Shown in pieces: positions 24,901-32,385 of a stretch of 47,065 nt of DNA; within the stretch, counting starts at the first letter, position 1; every line of letters begins with the position of its first letter. Source of the stretch: Streptomyces sp. G44 (lineage in GTDB: Bacteria > Actinomycetota > Actinomycetes > Streptomycetales > Streptomycetaceae); assembly GCF_016905445.1 (NCBI RefSeq), contig NZ_JAFEXF010000032.1, forward strand, positions 1 to 47,065, written 5' to 3'. The position numbers and the translations under genes were made by a program. The notes under the pieces were generated by a model. It was not told where the DNA came from and searched no databases. It was given only the letters and a program-made list of their open reading frames with translations.

Positions 24901-27076
24901 GAGTGCTGCAACTGTCCAAGTCTGCTGGCAGGACTTCTGATGCTCGGGGCAGCCATCCTTCAATCTCCTCGGTCATCGTGAGCAGGTACCGCACGCTGAC
25001 CGGGTTGGTCGGGGCAATGAACAGTTCGCCTGTTGCAGGATCACCGATGGCGTCGCAAAGGAGGAGGCGCTCGTACTCAGCAAGGAAGCGGCCATTGGCG
25101 AGCATGGCATCAAGCAGCGCTTCGTAGGCAGTGACGTAAGCCTCTGCTTCTGTGTATGCCACGCCCGCGCCCAGCGCATGAACGGAGCCATAGGTCGCCA
25201 GAGCGGCAAACAGGTTCACTCGTGCGTGCAGGAAGGCATCGCAGAACTCCCGCGGAAGGCCGCCGAGGTCCAGCCGGTCGAGGTGGGGGTGGGGGTCCAG
25301 CACAGCCTCGCCTCCGGAACGGCGGACGACAAAAGCCGTGGCGTCTGGGCGCGCGAGAATCTGGCGCTCCAGCTTGAGGCCGTCCAGGCCCTGCACAAGC
25401 TTCTGGCTCTCCAGCTCGTACACACCGGGCGTGAGGGCTCGGCCCACGCCGTCGGCAGTCACCATGAATGAGCTGGGGCCGACCGCCTGGCCGTTGCGGC
25501 TACCGCTCAGGCGGGCGTGGGCGACGGACGGAACCCGCGGCACTGGCCCGGCGGTTCCGCCAGTGTCGGGGCCTGCCTCAACGTCGTCGTCTTCGTCTCC
25601 TGGGTCTTCTCCTGTGCCGGGCCCGGGGCCGGGGGGCGGCGTGTCGGTCCCGGGATCGTCATCCAAGTCGTCGGATGCGCCGCTTGAGCCATCAAGGAGG
25701 AGGTCAATCGGTTGACTCTGCGATCCGAACCTTGCTACGCAGCGGCATGGCTCCCCGCCCGTGTCGAAGTCCTCGGGCGCCTCGACCTCAGGCTGTCCAA
25801 GAAGCTCGCCGGATTTACCCATGGCAAGGAGTTGGGGCCCGCCATTGCACCGGAAAGCGGAGGAAGTGAGGTCGAGGTCGAGCCGCGACTCGAATGGCGC
25901 CCAGTCTCCCGTTCCAAGGAAGATCGCGAGGTCGGCAGGTTCACCGGTGGGAAGCTCAAGGCGCGCGAAGCGCCAGCCTTCACCGTCTGTCTCGATGGTG
26001 ATCTCCCGCTCACCAGCCGCGATGCTGAGCTTGACTGGTGAACCGCCGTCCGCCCACGTCAGAGTGGCGGTTGCTGCTGAGGTTGCGGGGCTGGTGAGCA
26101 TTACGGAAAAGCTTCCGCCGCCCGGCCTCCAGATGGCGGCGCGGCCCGGCAGGGAAGCGCATGCGGCACCGCGGGCACGGACGGGCGAAACCAGCCGCAG
26201 TGGGGGGGCGGAAGCGCGCTCCCGTGGCATGTCGGCCAGGGTGATTTTGGCGAAGTCCATGCCGAAGGGCGTCTGAGCCTCGAGGACTCGCTTGAGGCCG
26301 GGATCGCCCTGGTCTGGGTAGCGCGGCAGGAGGCGTGCCTCGATGCTTTGGTCCGGGGCTGACCATGCCTCCAGCTGAGTGCGCCAGGCTGCACCGCGGC
26401 GCAGACGGCGCCTCGCATCCGTGTGTGCAGCGGGATCGGACAAGTAGCAGCCGAGAAGGTGCAGCCCGGCCCCGGCCTCGACTGGGTTGGTACGCGTGGC
26501 TAGCCGACGGAGGGCTCCCACGGTCGTGAAGGTTCGGGACAGCCTTCCGAAACGGTCGTCATCTTCGATCACGGCTCGCAGGAGTGTCAGTACCGCAGGC
26601 TCGGCATCAGAGAGGGCAGCGTCAAGCAGTTGCGGCCACTGGAGGGCGTCCAGGAGCGCAGCGTCCTCTGCGGCGGTACGCACGGTCTCCACGGGGTGTT
26701 CATCCAGGATGAGTAGTACGCGCGGTGCCGCTCCGACGGGCACCTCGTCACGCAGGAAAGCCGCGAAACCGGCCGAGCCCGCATTTGGCCCTGGAGGGCC
26801 GACCAGGTAGGGCACCAGGAGCGCCTCGCCGCCGGGGTAACTGCCGAGTGGCACAGCCTGCAGCTGAACCGGTCCCCGGGGCGCATCAACGACGATGCCT
26901 TTATCGGGATGCAGGCGCTCGCGGAGGGCCTCGAAGAGCGTCTCGGGCCCAAGTCCGAGGTGTCCTGCGAGGTACAGCCGCCGGTGTTCGCCTGAGCGCA
27001 TTGCCTCGGCAATGAGTCCATCGGCAATGAGGGCGGCGGTGAAGTCGCTGTCAGACGGCTCAGGCGTAGTGGACAA
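21971..27076 (-). CDS. dptH: DptH-like HerA/FtsK-type restriction ATPase
   Basis: A 1701-residue protein. The long N-terminal part (1-1430) is interrupted by two disordered acidic/proline linkers (near 470-515 and 1310-1360). The C-terminal 220 residues are an FtsK/HerA motor: Walker A GATGSGKS (about 1483-1490), LLIIDPKRLDF, Walker B VIVVDEF (about 1586-1592) and an ATQRPSVDV motif. Size, domain order and place as the third gene after DptF and DptG fit DptH, the motor of phosphorothioation-dependent restriction. I chose TTG at 27074-27076, six bases after GGGGAGG; an ATG at 27094 has no such site. It overlaps dptG. Alternatively it could be the related SspH. Confidence 0.75.
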   Translation of the reverse strand: MSTTPEPSDSDFTAALIADGLIAEAMRSGEHRRLYLAGHLGLGPETLFEALRERLHPDKGIVVDAPRGPVQLQAVPLGSYPGGEALLVPYLVGPPGPNAGSAGFAAFLRDEVPVGAAPRVLLILDEHPVETVRTAAEDAALLDALQWPQLLDAALSDAEPAVLTLLRAVIEDDDRFGRLSRTFTTVGALRRLATRTNPVEAGAGLHLLGCYLSDPAAHTDARRRLRRGAAWRTQLEAWSAPDQSIEARLLPRYPDQGDPGLKRVLEAQTPFGMDFAKITLADMPRERASAPPLRLVSPVRARGAACASLPGRAAIWRPGGGSFSVMLTSPATSAATATLTWADGGSPVKLSIAAGEREITIETDGEGWRFARLELPTGEPADLAIFLGTGDWAPFESRLDLDLTSSAFRCNGGPQLLAMGKSGELLGQPEVEAPEDFDTGGEPCRCVARFGSQSQPIDLLLDGSSGASDDLDDDPGTDTPPPGPGPGTGEDPGDEDDDVEAGPDTGGTAGPVPRVPSVAHARLSGSRNGQAVGPSSFMVTADGVGRALTPGVYELESQKLVQGLDGLKLERQILARPDATAFVVRRSGGEAVLDPHPHLDRLDLGGLPREFCDAFLHARVNLFAALATYGSVHALGAGVAYTEAEAYVTAYEALLDAMLANGRFLAEYERLLLCDAIGDPATGELFIAPTNPVSVRYLLTMTEEIEGWLPRASEVLPADLDSCSTRHLLPFFAMQGTWHETGEAAPLLWRRYRPQSQANPGEHRPGYIARRIEHFLRVHPEYRDERQVLSLAFHEPGDGRTVLAALRRLVRPLAAEGTPQTLPRLQVTIVSSSSAPSALQGVVSGATPSSRSDATLDRILRDRVSLQQAAPDDGVPKFAHLSFVFQSSLDREPAAVELASRAGTLYAGGLAAAPGRHTEPGRNETAFSWGTFVGTGVQGPLQTLVRKTLELVGGMPREHFAPGRTRMPSTRVASAFLGDLYQSSAWVVHLDKLLGLEAFAPDATGRQARYLIDYEDRADPAQPGLDAITATARVAPYRMALRQALKGLGRPSEAALDRLLQLFNGVSGRWALDLVGAHPNDLHERIGLATALASLQDLDGGLHAAGYAGIVIPIEEMLDALPRAARPASGRLCDDLLYLRIPLGEARPQLRGRLLEVKYRGSTDPGAAHTAREQLQRAHSWLTETFGADPDSPQRRFRARDLAELIRGSATRASAFGLLPIGDRNAAEAAIDAVGRGDFTLELGFAAGGQPVYGDFVSIEADNAVPAHRQPLPGAGLPLGHLRLGRPALEALAMGRPLPRPATLPVVTYPEPHNPPPGDGGSPQTSPDPEEGPTSDSGSAEPTTPPQPAEVPVVAGRLDSAFAKYGLGVEPFSPDLAQVGPSVVRFRTRTLGKLSISDVERRSRDIGREIVAPGEVQIGDEPGFVTVDVPRAERAVLLLADVLPNLDASTGKPGSLQFVAGVAPSGDVRVADLSRLPHLLVAGATGSGKSVFLRGLLVELLRARTPEQLQLLIIDPKRLDFTAFTRVPHLRGGAIISDPDEALERLRHTLEAEMSQRQPILEDAGVTSAAEYYEMGGQLKDLPQLVIVVDEFADLVLGGSDRKGFSELIQRYAQLTRAYGIYLVLATQRPSVDVVTGSIKANLSARIAFSLPSGRDSMTVLDRVGAEDLLGDGDMLFYRNGRIERLQAPLTTLHDVRKIIP

Positions 27077-28733
27077 AGGAGGCCTCCCCTGCATCGGAAT
27101 AGCGCGCGAGCAGTCCGAGCCGCTCGAGGGCGTCGGCGAGCGACTCTCGCTCTTGGCCGTCTTGCGGTGCGAGCCCGTAGGCCCGCAGCCCTCTGAGGAA
27201 TGCCTCGTAGGGAAGTTGGCGGTCTTGGCAGATCAAGCGGACGAGCATGACCAGGAGCTGCTCATCGATCTCATAGAACCCGTGAGTGCCGTTTCGCGTG
27301 ATGAGAGCTCCAGGTCCTGCGACATTGGCGTCAAGCATCAACTGGTTGACGATGTCACGACTCTGGTGCCGCAGGTCTCGGCGACGCATCTTGCGAACAT
27401 CGTCTCGCAGGGCGTGCAGCCCCGGACGGTTCGGTCCTGTACGGGCCACGTTCTCCAGTTCACCGAGTGTGGCCGCGCCCTTGTGCCACGCATCGTGATG
27501 CAGGACAGCGATGCCGGCACACGCAGCGCCGTGCGCCTTGCGGAGTGCAGGGTCGGTATTCAGCGCCGTCGCGAGTGCAGTCAGGTCCCTCCGCTGCGCC
27601 GCGTCACCGCCTCCCAGCGCCTCCCACGCGTGGCTGGCGAGCGTGGCTGTAACCAGGGTGGCCGGCATGTCGAGCAGGCGGCGCTGGTCGACCTCTACGT
27701 AAGCGGACCGGCAGCCGTCCCGAGTGCTCACCGGCCGGTACCCTCCGCTCCCCGTACGGAAGCGCAGCAGCCCCGCAAGGCTGCACGCTTGCAGGCATTG
27801 CATGCCTCCCGCGCCACTTGAGCAGGAACAACCGCCTGCGCCTACCGGGGTATCAAGCTGGCCGGCCGCGGCTACGGCTGCATCCAACTCGCCGCCCTTT
27901 ACGACAGCGATCCGGTACAGCCGGACGGTGAGGTGCAGGCTCAGCAGCAGGGTGAGCCACTGGATCATGTCAGGTCGCGGCAGGTCGGTGGACAGGACGG
28001 TCTGAAGATCCCGCCGGAACAGATCGAGACTTGGCTGACAGAACGCGCCGCCGACCCTTTCCAGGTCGTCCTTGAATTCATCCTCATAGCGGTCGATCAG
28101 CTTTGCAGCATCCGGAGCAGTGTCGCGGGCAGGCGCTTCGCGGAGTGCCACATCAAGGAAGCGGCGGTCCAGGGAAGTGAGCTCCTCGCTGTCCGCAGTG
28201 ATGCGCAGCAAGTGGGCCACGGGGTCCGCAGCCACCTTGCCTTCGGACGCATCCCACAGGAGGAAGGGCAGGATGCCGCCATTGAACATGCGGTACCTGC
28301 TCCGCTTCCCCGTCGCGCTCGTGTGGTCGTAATTGAGCGGTAGAGAGGCGTGGACCGGTAGGAGTGCTCGCAGGGGCTTGCGGTTGAAGAAGCGGTCCAG
28401 TAGTGCTGCGGCTGCCGCGCGCGATGCCTCGGCGCCAAGCCCGAGGCGCTCCGCAAGATCAGCTTCAAGAACCCGGTCTTTGAGTGGTTCACCCGCGTCC
28501 CCGGGGCTCGCCTCAGCAATCACGTGCCAGAGCAGCTTGTCTCGGTCGTCTGCGCGAGGCACGGTAGGCAAAAGCCCCTCGATACCGAAGAGGTCAGCCC
28601 GCTCACCCGTCAGTTTCCCAGGGAGAGTGACCGGGCGGCCTCCGACGTTGAGCGTTTCCCCGTCCAGGGTCACGTCTACGCCGGTTGCGGCGGTGATGGA
28701 GGCGAGGGCTTCAGTAACGGTACTGGTCGCCAT
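27060..28733 (-). CDS. dptG: DptG-like restriction protein
   Basis: A 557-residue, mainly helical protein. A Cys-rich patch, GGCSCSSGAGGMQCLQAC (about 300-320), could bind a metal. No enzymatic motif is visible. It is assigned as DptG from its fixed place between the DptF-like ATPase (2-bp gap) and the DptH-like motor (overlap) and its size; known DptG proteins are of similar or slightly smaller size. The C-terminal 90 residues (ALITRNGTHGFYEIDEQLLVMLVRLICQD) resemble a winged helix. ATG at 28731-28733. DptG is needed with DptF and DptH for restriction; its molecular role is not well known. Confidence 0.68.
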   Translation of the reverse strand: MATSTVTEALASITAATGVDVTLDGETLNVGGRPVTLPGKLTGERADLFGIEGLLPTVPRADDRDKLLWHVIAEASPGDAGEPLKDRVLEADLAERLGLGAEASRAAAAALLDRFFNRKPLRALLPVHASLPLNYDHTSATGKRSRYRMFNGGILPFLLWDASEGKVAADPVAHLLRITADSEELTSLDRRFLDVALREAPARDTAPDAAKLIDRYEDEFKDDLERVGGAFCQPSLDLFRRDLQTVLSTDLPRPDMIQWLTLLLSLHLTVRLYRIAVVKGGELDAAVAAAGQLDTPVGAGGCSCSSGAGGMQCLQACSLAGLLRFRTGSGGYRPVSTRDGCRSAYVEVDQRRLLDMPATLVTATLASHAWEALGGGDAAQRRDLTALATALNTDPALRKAHGAACAGIAVLHHDAWHKGAATLGELENVARTGPNRPGLHALRDDVRKMRRRDLRHQSRDIVNQLMLDANVAGPGALITRNGTHGFYEIDEQLLVMLVRLICQDRQLPYEAFLRGLRAYGLAPQDGQERESLADALERLGLLARYSDAGEASFVHYA

Positions 28734-28735
28734 GG

Positions 28736-30565
28736 TCAGAGCACCTCCGTGGCGCGGAGGGCTGCATTGCGAGTGACTATGCGGAACCTTCGGCCTGTTC
28801 CCCGTTCACGCACCAACAACGTCTGCCGTGGATCGGCCGCTGTTTTGATGCCGAGCTCTCGGATTGCCTGACGGAGCGCTAGGAAGCGTTCAAGTTCCAC
28901 GCTAGTTGGAGCAACACCTTCCGCAGCTTGGCGCAGCAGTCGCCACAATGGATAGTCGACCGTGATGGACCGCTTGCCCGCCTTGAGTGCCAGGGTCATG
29001 GGTCGGTAGCCGACCAGGGCTGAACCGGCCGGGTTCCCCGAGGCAACGGGGTCGGGCTGGGTGGTGATCAAGCCGTTCTGGACGAGCTTCGCTTCGACTA
29101 GAAGTTCGGCGTCGCTGCCTGGTACGGGCGTGGCCGTCGGGTAATAGTGCTCTGGTCCGCTTGTGAGACCGAATACTTCGGCGAGCCCTTCTTCGATAGC
29201 AGAGAGCGCCCCATCGAGCGCCTCACCGTCATCGGTCACGTCGTTCTCGGTTGCTCCGGATTTCTGTGCTTGGAGAGCACGGGCGAACTCCGGCGGTAGC
29301 CCACTCCGGCCACGCAGCTCACCAGCCAGCCATGCCGCTCGGGCAAGGACACGGCCCAACGGTCTTGACTGGCCGAGGTTGGCGACGCGGCCATCCGCCA
29401 TGGCTTGGGCACCACGCGAGGCGGCCGGGTGGAGTGTGGTGTCACCCGTGAGCCACTCGGCGCACCTGCGCCCATCTAGTTCCGGGTCAAGGCCGGCATC
29501 TGCGATGAGCTCGTGCGCCACCAGTGAGGGGGCATAGCCAGGGTCCCTCATTGCGATGTCTGCCACCAGCGTGCCCGGGCGGGCTGACTCGAGGGCACCG
29601 TTACAGGCAAGTCCCCTTAGCAGCGCCGTTTCGTCTTTTGCGCGTGCCACATCGGCAATCGCGTAGCAGGGATCTCTTCCGTCGCTGTCGTGCCGATCGA
29701 GGCTTAGCCCGGACAGCGCGAGTTCCGCTGCAGCGTCCCACAAGGCTCGGGGCGCCAACTGTCGCCCACGCGCCAGCGCAACGTCGCCCGCTGCGGCGTT
29801 GATCGCTGCCCGGCCACGCTCGGAGGAGAGGGTGACGGCGTTGGCCATAGGCCAGCACCAATCGCGCACGGTGCATGTGGCACAGCGAGGTGCCCCTTCA
29901 AGCACCCCTTCACGAAGACTGGGATCGAGGCGGCGGAGTAGGTCATCGAAGAGGTCGCCAGGCTCTCCAGCCGTCGGGCGATGGTCCAGGTTGACGACGA
30001 GGACAGCGGCATCGAGCCACGACTGGACCGGAACGAAGTCGCCCGGCAGCCCCAATCGGCGTCGAAGGAGTGCCTCCAGCTTGCTCAGCGGTGGTGCGCC
30101 GTCCAAATCGTGCAGGTCATGGAAAAAGCGCAGCGCCATGCCGGTGTTCATGGCGACGAGCCGACAGGGCTCCGCCACGGTGGTGGGTGCATCATCGGCG
30201 AACGGTGCGAAGAAATCGGCAAGCCGCTGAGCCTGTCCCTGGTCGGGTGCATCAGCGTGAGTCGCATCGGCGAGGTGTACGCCGATGCGCCCGGCGCTGG
30301 TCTCCCGCTCGCGCTGCAGCAAGTGGTTAATCGTTGCGGACTTGCCTGTTCCAGCGCTTCCAGTGAGCACGAGAAGCTTCGGCGCGTCCGCGACGCCGAG
30401 GGCTTCCCAGAGGGCTTCGTCAAGAGACCCGGCAGGCGCCATCAGCCGCTGCACGTCAGTCGGCCGGTCGTCCCGCACCACGGCCTCGACCGCTCGCGCC
30501 CGGAGTTGTGCAAGACGGCCGATTGGACTGGGCAGGCTTGTGTCGAAAGGCTCGGTGGCGGTCAC
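28736..30565 (-). CDS. dptF: DptF-like P-loop ATPase
   Basis: A 609-residue protein. A classical Walker A GSAGTGKS (69-76) follows LLVLTG, and AAVLVVNLDH is a plausible Walker B. A cysteine cluster CATCTVRDWC (about 229-238) is a conserved-type feature of DptF, and NTGMALRFFHDLHD resembles its sensor region. DptF is the ATPase subunit of the DptFGH restriction complex, which acts on DNA lacking phosphorothioate marks. The start is GTG at 30563-30565, overlapping the stop of the XRE/ImmA gene (GTGA). No dnd or ssp modification genes accompany it on the element. Confidence 0.73.
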   Translation of the reverse strand: MTATEPFDTSLPSPIGRLAQLRARAVEAVVRDDRPTDVQRLMAPAGSLDEALWEALGVADAPKLLVLTGSAGTGKSATINHLLQRERETSAGRIGVHLADATHADAPDQGQAQRLADFFAPFADDAPTTVAEPCRLVAMNTGMALRFFHDLHDLDGAPPLSKLEALLRRRLGLPGDFVPVQSWLDAAVLVVNLDHRPTAGEPGDLFDDLLRRLDPSLREGVLEGAPRCATCTVRDWCWPMANAVTLSSERGRAAINAAAGDVALARGRQLAPRALWDAAAELALSGLSLDRHDSDGRDPCYAIADVARAKDETALLRGLACNGALESARPGTLVADIAMRDPGYAPSLVAHELIADAGLDPELDGRRCAEWLTGDTTLHPAASRGAQAMADGRVANLGQSRPLGRVLARAAWLAGELRGRSGLPPEFARALQAQKSGATENDVTDDGEALDGALSAIEEGLAEVFGLTSGPEHYYPTATPVPGSDAELLVEAKLVQNGLITTQPDPVASGNPAGSALVGYRPMTLALKAGKRSITVDYPLWRLLRQAAEGVAPTSVELERFLALRQAIRELGIKTAADPRQTLLVRERGTGRRFRIVTRNAALRATEVL

Positions 30566-31416
30566 GGGCGGTCTCCCAGTGTGTAGTAAAGGGCCTCTTC
30601 ATCAAGGAGTGCTTCGTCAGCGAGGCGGCGAATGGCAACCCAGCCAGGAACACCCAGCTTTCGGGCGACGGCGGTGACGACCGCGCCGATGTCTGAGACC
30701 CAGGGGTCTCCCGCGTCTGCACCTGCCTCAAGGTTTGCCGAACGGAAGGCGTCTTCCAGGAGATTGGATGGGCACAGCAGGTAAGCCGCCACGTCGCAAG
30801 CGAATTCCTCACCGCTGCCCATGCGCGGGAAGACACACGACAGCTGCTCGTCCAGAGCATGCGCCGCGGCGTGAGCGATCAGAAACCGGATGCGAGGTAG
30901 GGCAGCGGGGTCCCCGTGCTGGCCGGGGTCAGTCACGATGACCTGTCCTCCCTCGAAAGAGAGAGGTGGGCCAGTGCCGGCCGGACTCACGACTGGCTGC
31001 AGCCTTAGCTGGCGGCAGAGGGCGTTCGGCTCAATGCGGCCTCCTTCGACAGCGCCCCCGGGGGTACGGGACAGCAGGCGCTGTGCCCGGGCAGCCGCCG
31101 CGAGGCGGCGCAGCGCTGGGAGGGTCCTGACATCCAGGATGGGGTCCTGGAGGGCGTCCGGAAACTGGCAGAGAGCTTGCTCCGCTCGGGCGGGTATCCG
31201 CCCGGCTGCCGCAGCGAGTTCCGCCTGCGCGCCGAGCTCGTCTCCCAGCCGTTCGAGAAGCCCACGGCTCACATTCATTCGCTCGCCGGACTCAACCCGA
31301 GAAATGTGGGTGACATGCGTTCCAGCGGCTTCGGCTAGCTGACGCTGCGTCATCCCGCGGCGCTGGCGCAGGCGGCGCAGCGTCGGGCCAAGGTCTTCGG
31401 CTGGTAGTGATGTCAC
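30562..31416 (-). CDS. XRE regulator with degenerate ImmA/IrrE domain
   Basis: A 284-residue protein. An XRE helix-turn-helix (about 8-62, GMTQRQLAEAAGTHVTHISRVESG) is followed by an ImmA/IrrE-like region (about 140-280). In active ImmA/IrrE the zinc motif is HExxH; here it reads HAAAH (in FLIAHAAAHALD), so the catalytic Glu is missing, although the downstream helix EEFACDVAAYLLCPSNLL is kept. It may sense a ligand without cutting. GTG at 31414-31416 is chosen; a TTG at 31485 is in frame. First gene of the dptFGH operon and probably its regulator. Confidence 0.82.
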   Translation of the reverse strand: MTSLPAEDLGPTLRRLRQRRGMTQRQLAEAAGTHVTHISRVESGERMNVSRGLLERLGDELGAQAELAAAAGRIPARAEQALCQFPDALQDPILDVRTLPALRRLAAAARAQRLLSRTPGGAVEGGRIEPNALCRQLRLQPVVSPAGTGPPLSFEGGQVIVTDPGQHGDPAALPRIRFLIAHAAAHALDEQLSCVFPRMGSGEEFACDVAAYLLCPSNLLEDAFRSANLEAGADAGDPWVSDIGAVVTAVARKLGVPGWVAIRRLADEALLDEEALYYTLGDRP

Positions 31417-31460
31417 GCGAACCAGGAAACACCCGCCACCCCTGCCCGGTCCATGCAGGA

Positions 31461-31487
31461 AGTTGCGTCTTGCCGCAACACGCAACT
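31461..31487. promoter_or_regulatory. Candidate operator of the XRE-dptFGH operon
   Basis: AGTTGCGT (31461-31468) and ACGCAACT (31480-31487) are perfect inverted arms, with a nested TTGCG/CGCAA pair, 45 bases before the XRE start. Probably an autoregulation site. Confidence 0.55.
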
Positions 31488-31749
31488 CGCGGATGAAGAA
31501 CGTCAGTTTGTGCTAACGCGGCCGTCAACTCGGTCGCATTCTGGACGCCTTCCACCTCATATCCGGTCGGCTGAACTTCGGAGAACTCGTCACCTCGCGA
31601 CAGATTGCCCCCCGCGCCGCTCTGTCCGTGGGGCACGGCCACGGCGACCACGACCGCCCCGAACACGGTGTTTGCCGCCGTCGCTACAGCGCAGCCCGGA
31701 GCCGCGCAGAGCCTCCCAGCCGTAGAGACGACGCACGCGCTGCGCTCCA

Positions 31750-31771
31750 TGCGCACGGTATGCGATAGAGA
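31750..31771 (+). repeat. 22-bp direct repeat near attR
   Basis: Matches 21742-21763 at 20 of 22 positions and 1171-1192 (near attL) at 17 of 22 without gaps. The core TGCGATAGA is at 31761-31769, about 75 bp from the att core. The surrounding 31488-31842 shows no convincing gene. A likely arm-type Int or Xis site. Confidence 0.65.
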
Positions 31772-31842
31772 ACGGCACGGCAGGACACTGCTCGCAGGAA
31801 AGCCGCAGGCCAGATGGCACTTCAAGTTGCGTAACATCACGC

Positions 31843-31885
31843 CCTCCGGAGCCGTGTGCGCAGGTTCGAATCCTGCCGGGGGCAC
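31843..31885 (+). repeat. attR: 43-bp attachment-site repeat
   Basis: Exact copy of 1032-1074, that is, the 3' half of tRNA-Arg without its 5' half. It marks the right end of the element; the sequence to its right is the original chromosomal downstream region. Confidence 0.93.
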
Positions 31886-31901
31886 CTTGTAGTAGGTGCC
31901 T

Positions 31902-31943
31902 GAAGACCCCGTCACCAGCGGAAACGCTGAGGCCGGGGTCTTC
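31902..31943 (+). terminator. Displaced original terminator of tRNA-Arg
   Basis: GAAGACCCC (31902-31910) pairs with GGGGTCTTC (31935-31943), with an inner AGCG-GAAA-CGCT hairpin in the loop. It lies 16 bases past attR and was probably the tRNA terminator before integration. The next 190 bases hold no gene. Confidence 0.65.
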
Positions 31944-32134
31944 GCGTATGTTGCGAGCGTACGTCACCCTGAGCGGCCGTATGTCGAGGTCTGCGGACGA
32001 GACGTGGACGGGATCTTGGAGCCCGGCGGGAACGGCAAGGCGAGGTGCTCCGGCTGCCATCCGCGAAAGCTCACCCCTCCTTGGGAATGAGTGAGGCTAT
32101 CCGGCTGAGCGGCCGCCGCCTGAGCGGGGCAGAG

Positions 32135-32317
32135 CTACAGCGGCTCCCCGCAGCTGCGACAGGTGGACTCGCCATCCTCATAGATCATGCCGCAGCAGTA
32201 CTTGGCGTCGCCGTCGGTCCCGTCGTCGCCCCATTCGCAGCCGAGCTCCTCATGGACGGCGAGGCCCTGCGGGTAACCAAAGTCGACGTCACAACTGGGG
32301 CAGACGTACGAGGTCAC
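32135..32317 (-). CDS. Small zinc-finger protein
   Basis: A 60-residue protein with a CPSC knuckle near the N-terminus followed by a His, and a later KYCCGMIY...STCRSCG pair, so it can hold one or two zinc ions; it is otherwise acidic. The start is GTG at 32315-32317, chosen for the GGAAGGA site upstream; a longer reading to 32434 begins with an Arg-rich stretch that looks non-coding. Probably a small nucleic-acid or protein-binding factor; function unknown. Another small Cys-rich frame lies 70 bp upstream. Confidence 0.55.
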   Translation of the reverse strand: MTSYVCPSCDVDFGYPQGLAVHEELGCEWGDDGTDGDAKYCCGMIYEDGESTCRSCGEPL

Positions 32318-32385
32318 GAATTCATCCTTCCAAGAGGCGATCGACCCGTAGTAGCGAGGCTGCTCGGGGATGCGAGGCCTGACAG

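Larger units (their letters stand above)
1075..31885. mobile_element. Integrated AICE-type conjugative element in tRNA-Arg
   Basis: A 30.8-kb segment bounded by the 43-bp attL and attR repeats. It carries integrase and excisionase beside attL, a primase-polymerase/DUF3987 replication pair, a single FtsK-type DNA translocase for double-stranded DNA transfer, spread-type membrane proteins, and a control block with HTH, Nudix, HD and GntR genes. This is the known layout of pSAM2-like AICEs. The right half (17.5-31.4 kb) is cargo with a strong defence flavour: kinase, AspBHI-like nuclease, dptFGH-like operon. All backbone genes look intact, so excision and transfer are plausible; activity is inferred. 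Confidence 0.92.

Noticed and set aside
21971..31416. BREX or DISARM system
   Set aside because: No PglZ/BrxZ, BrxL, BrxX methylase, DrmA/B or phospholipase-D gene is present; the three-gene order and motifs fit DptFGH or SspFGH better.
31843..31885. Second tRNA-Arg gene
   Set aside because: Only the 3' half is present; there is no 5' acceptor strand or D-arm, so it is the attR duplicate.
31605..31892. Plus-strand open frame running across attR
   Set aside because: It crosses the tRNA fragment and has no motif or ribosome-binding site; the att region explains the sequence.
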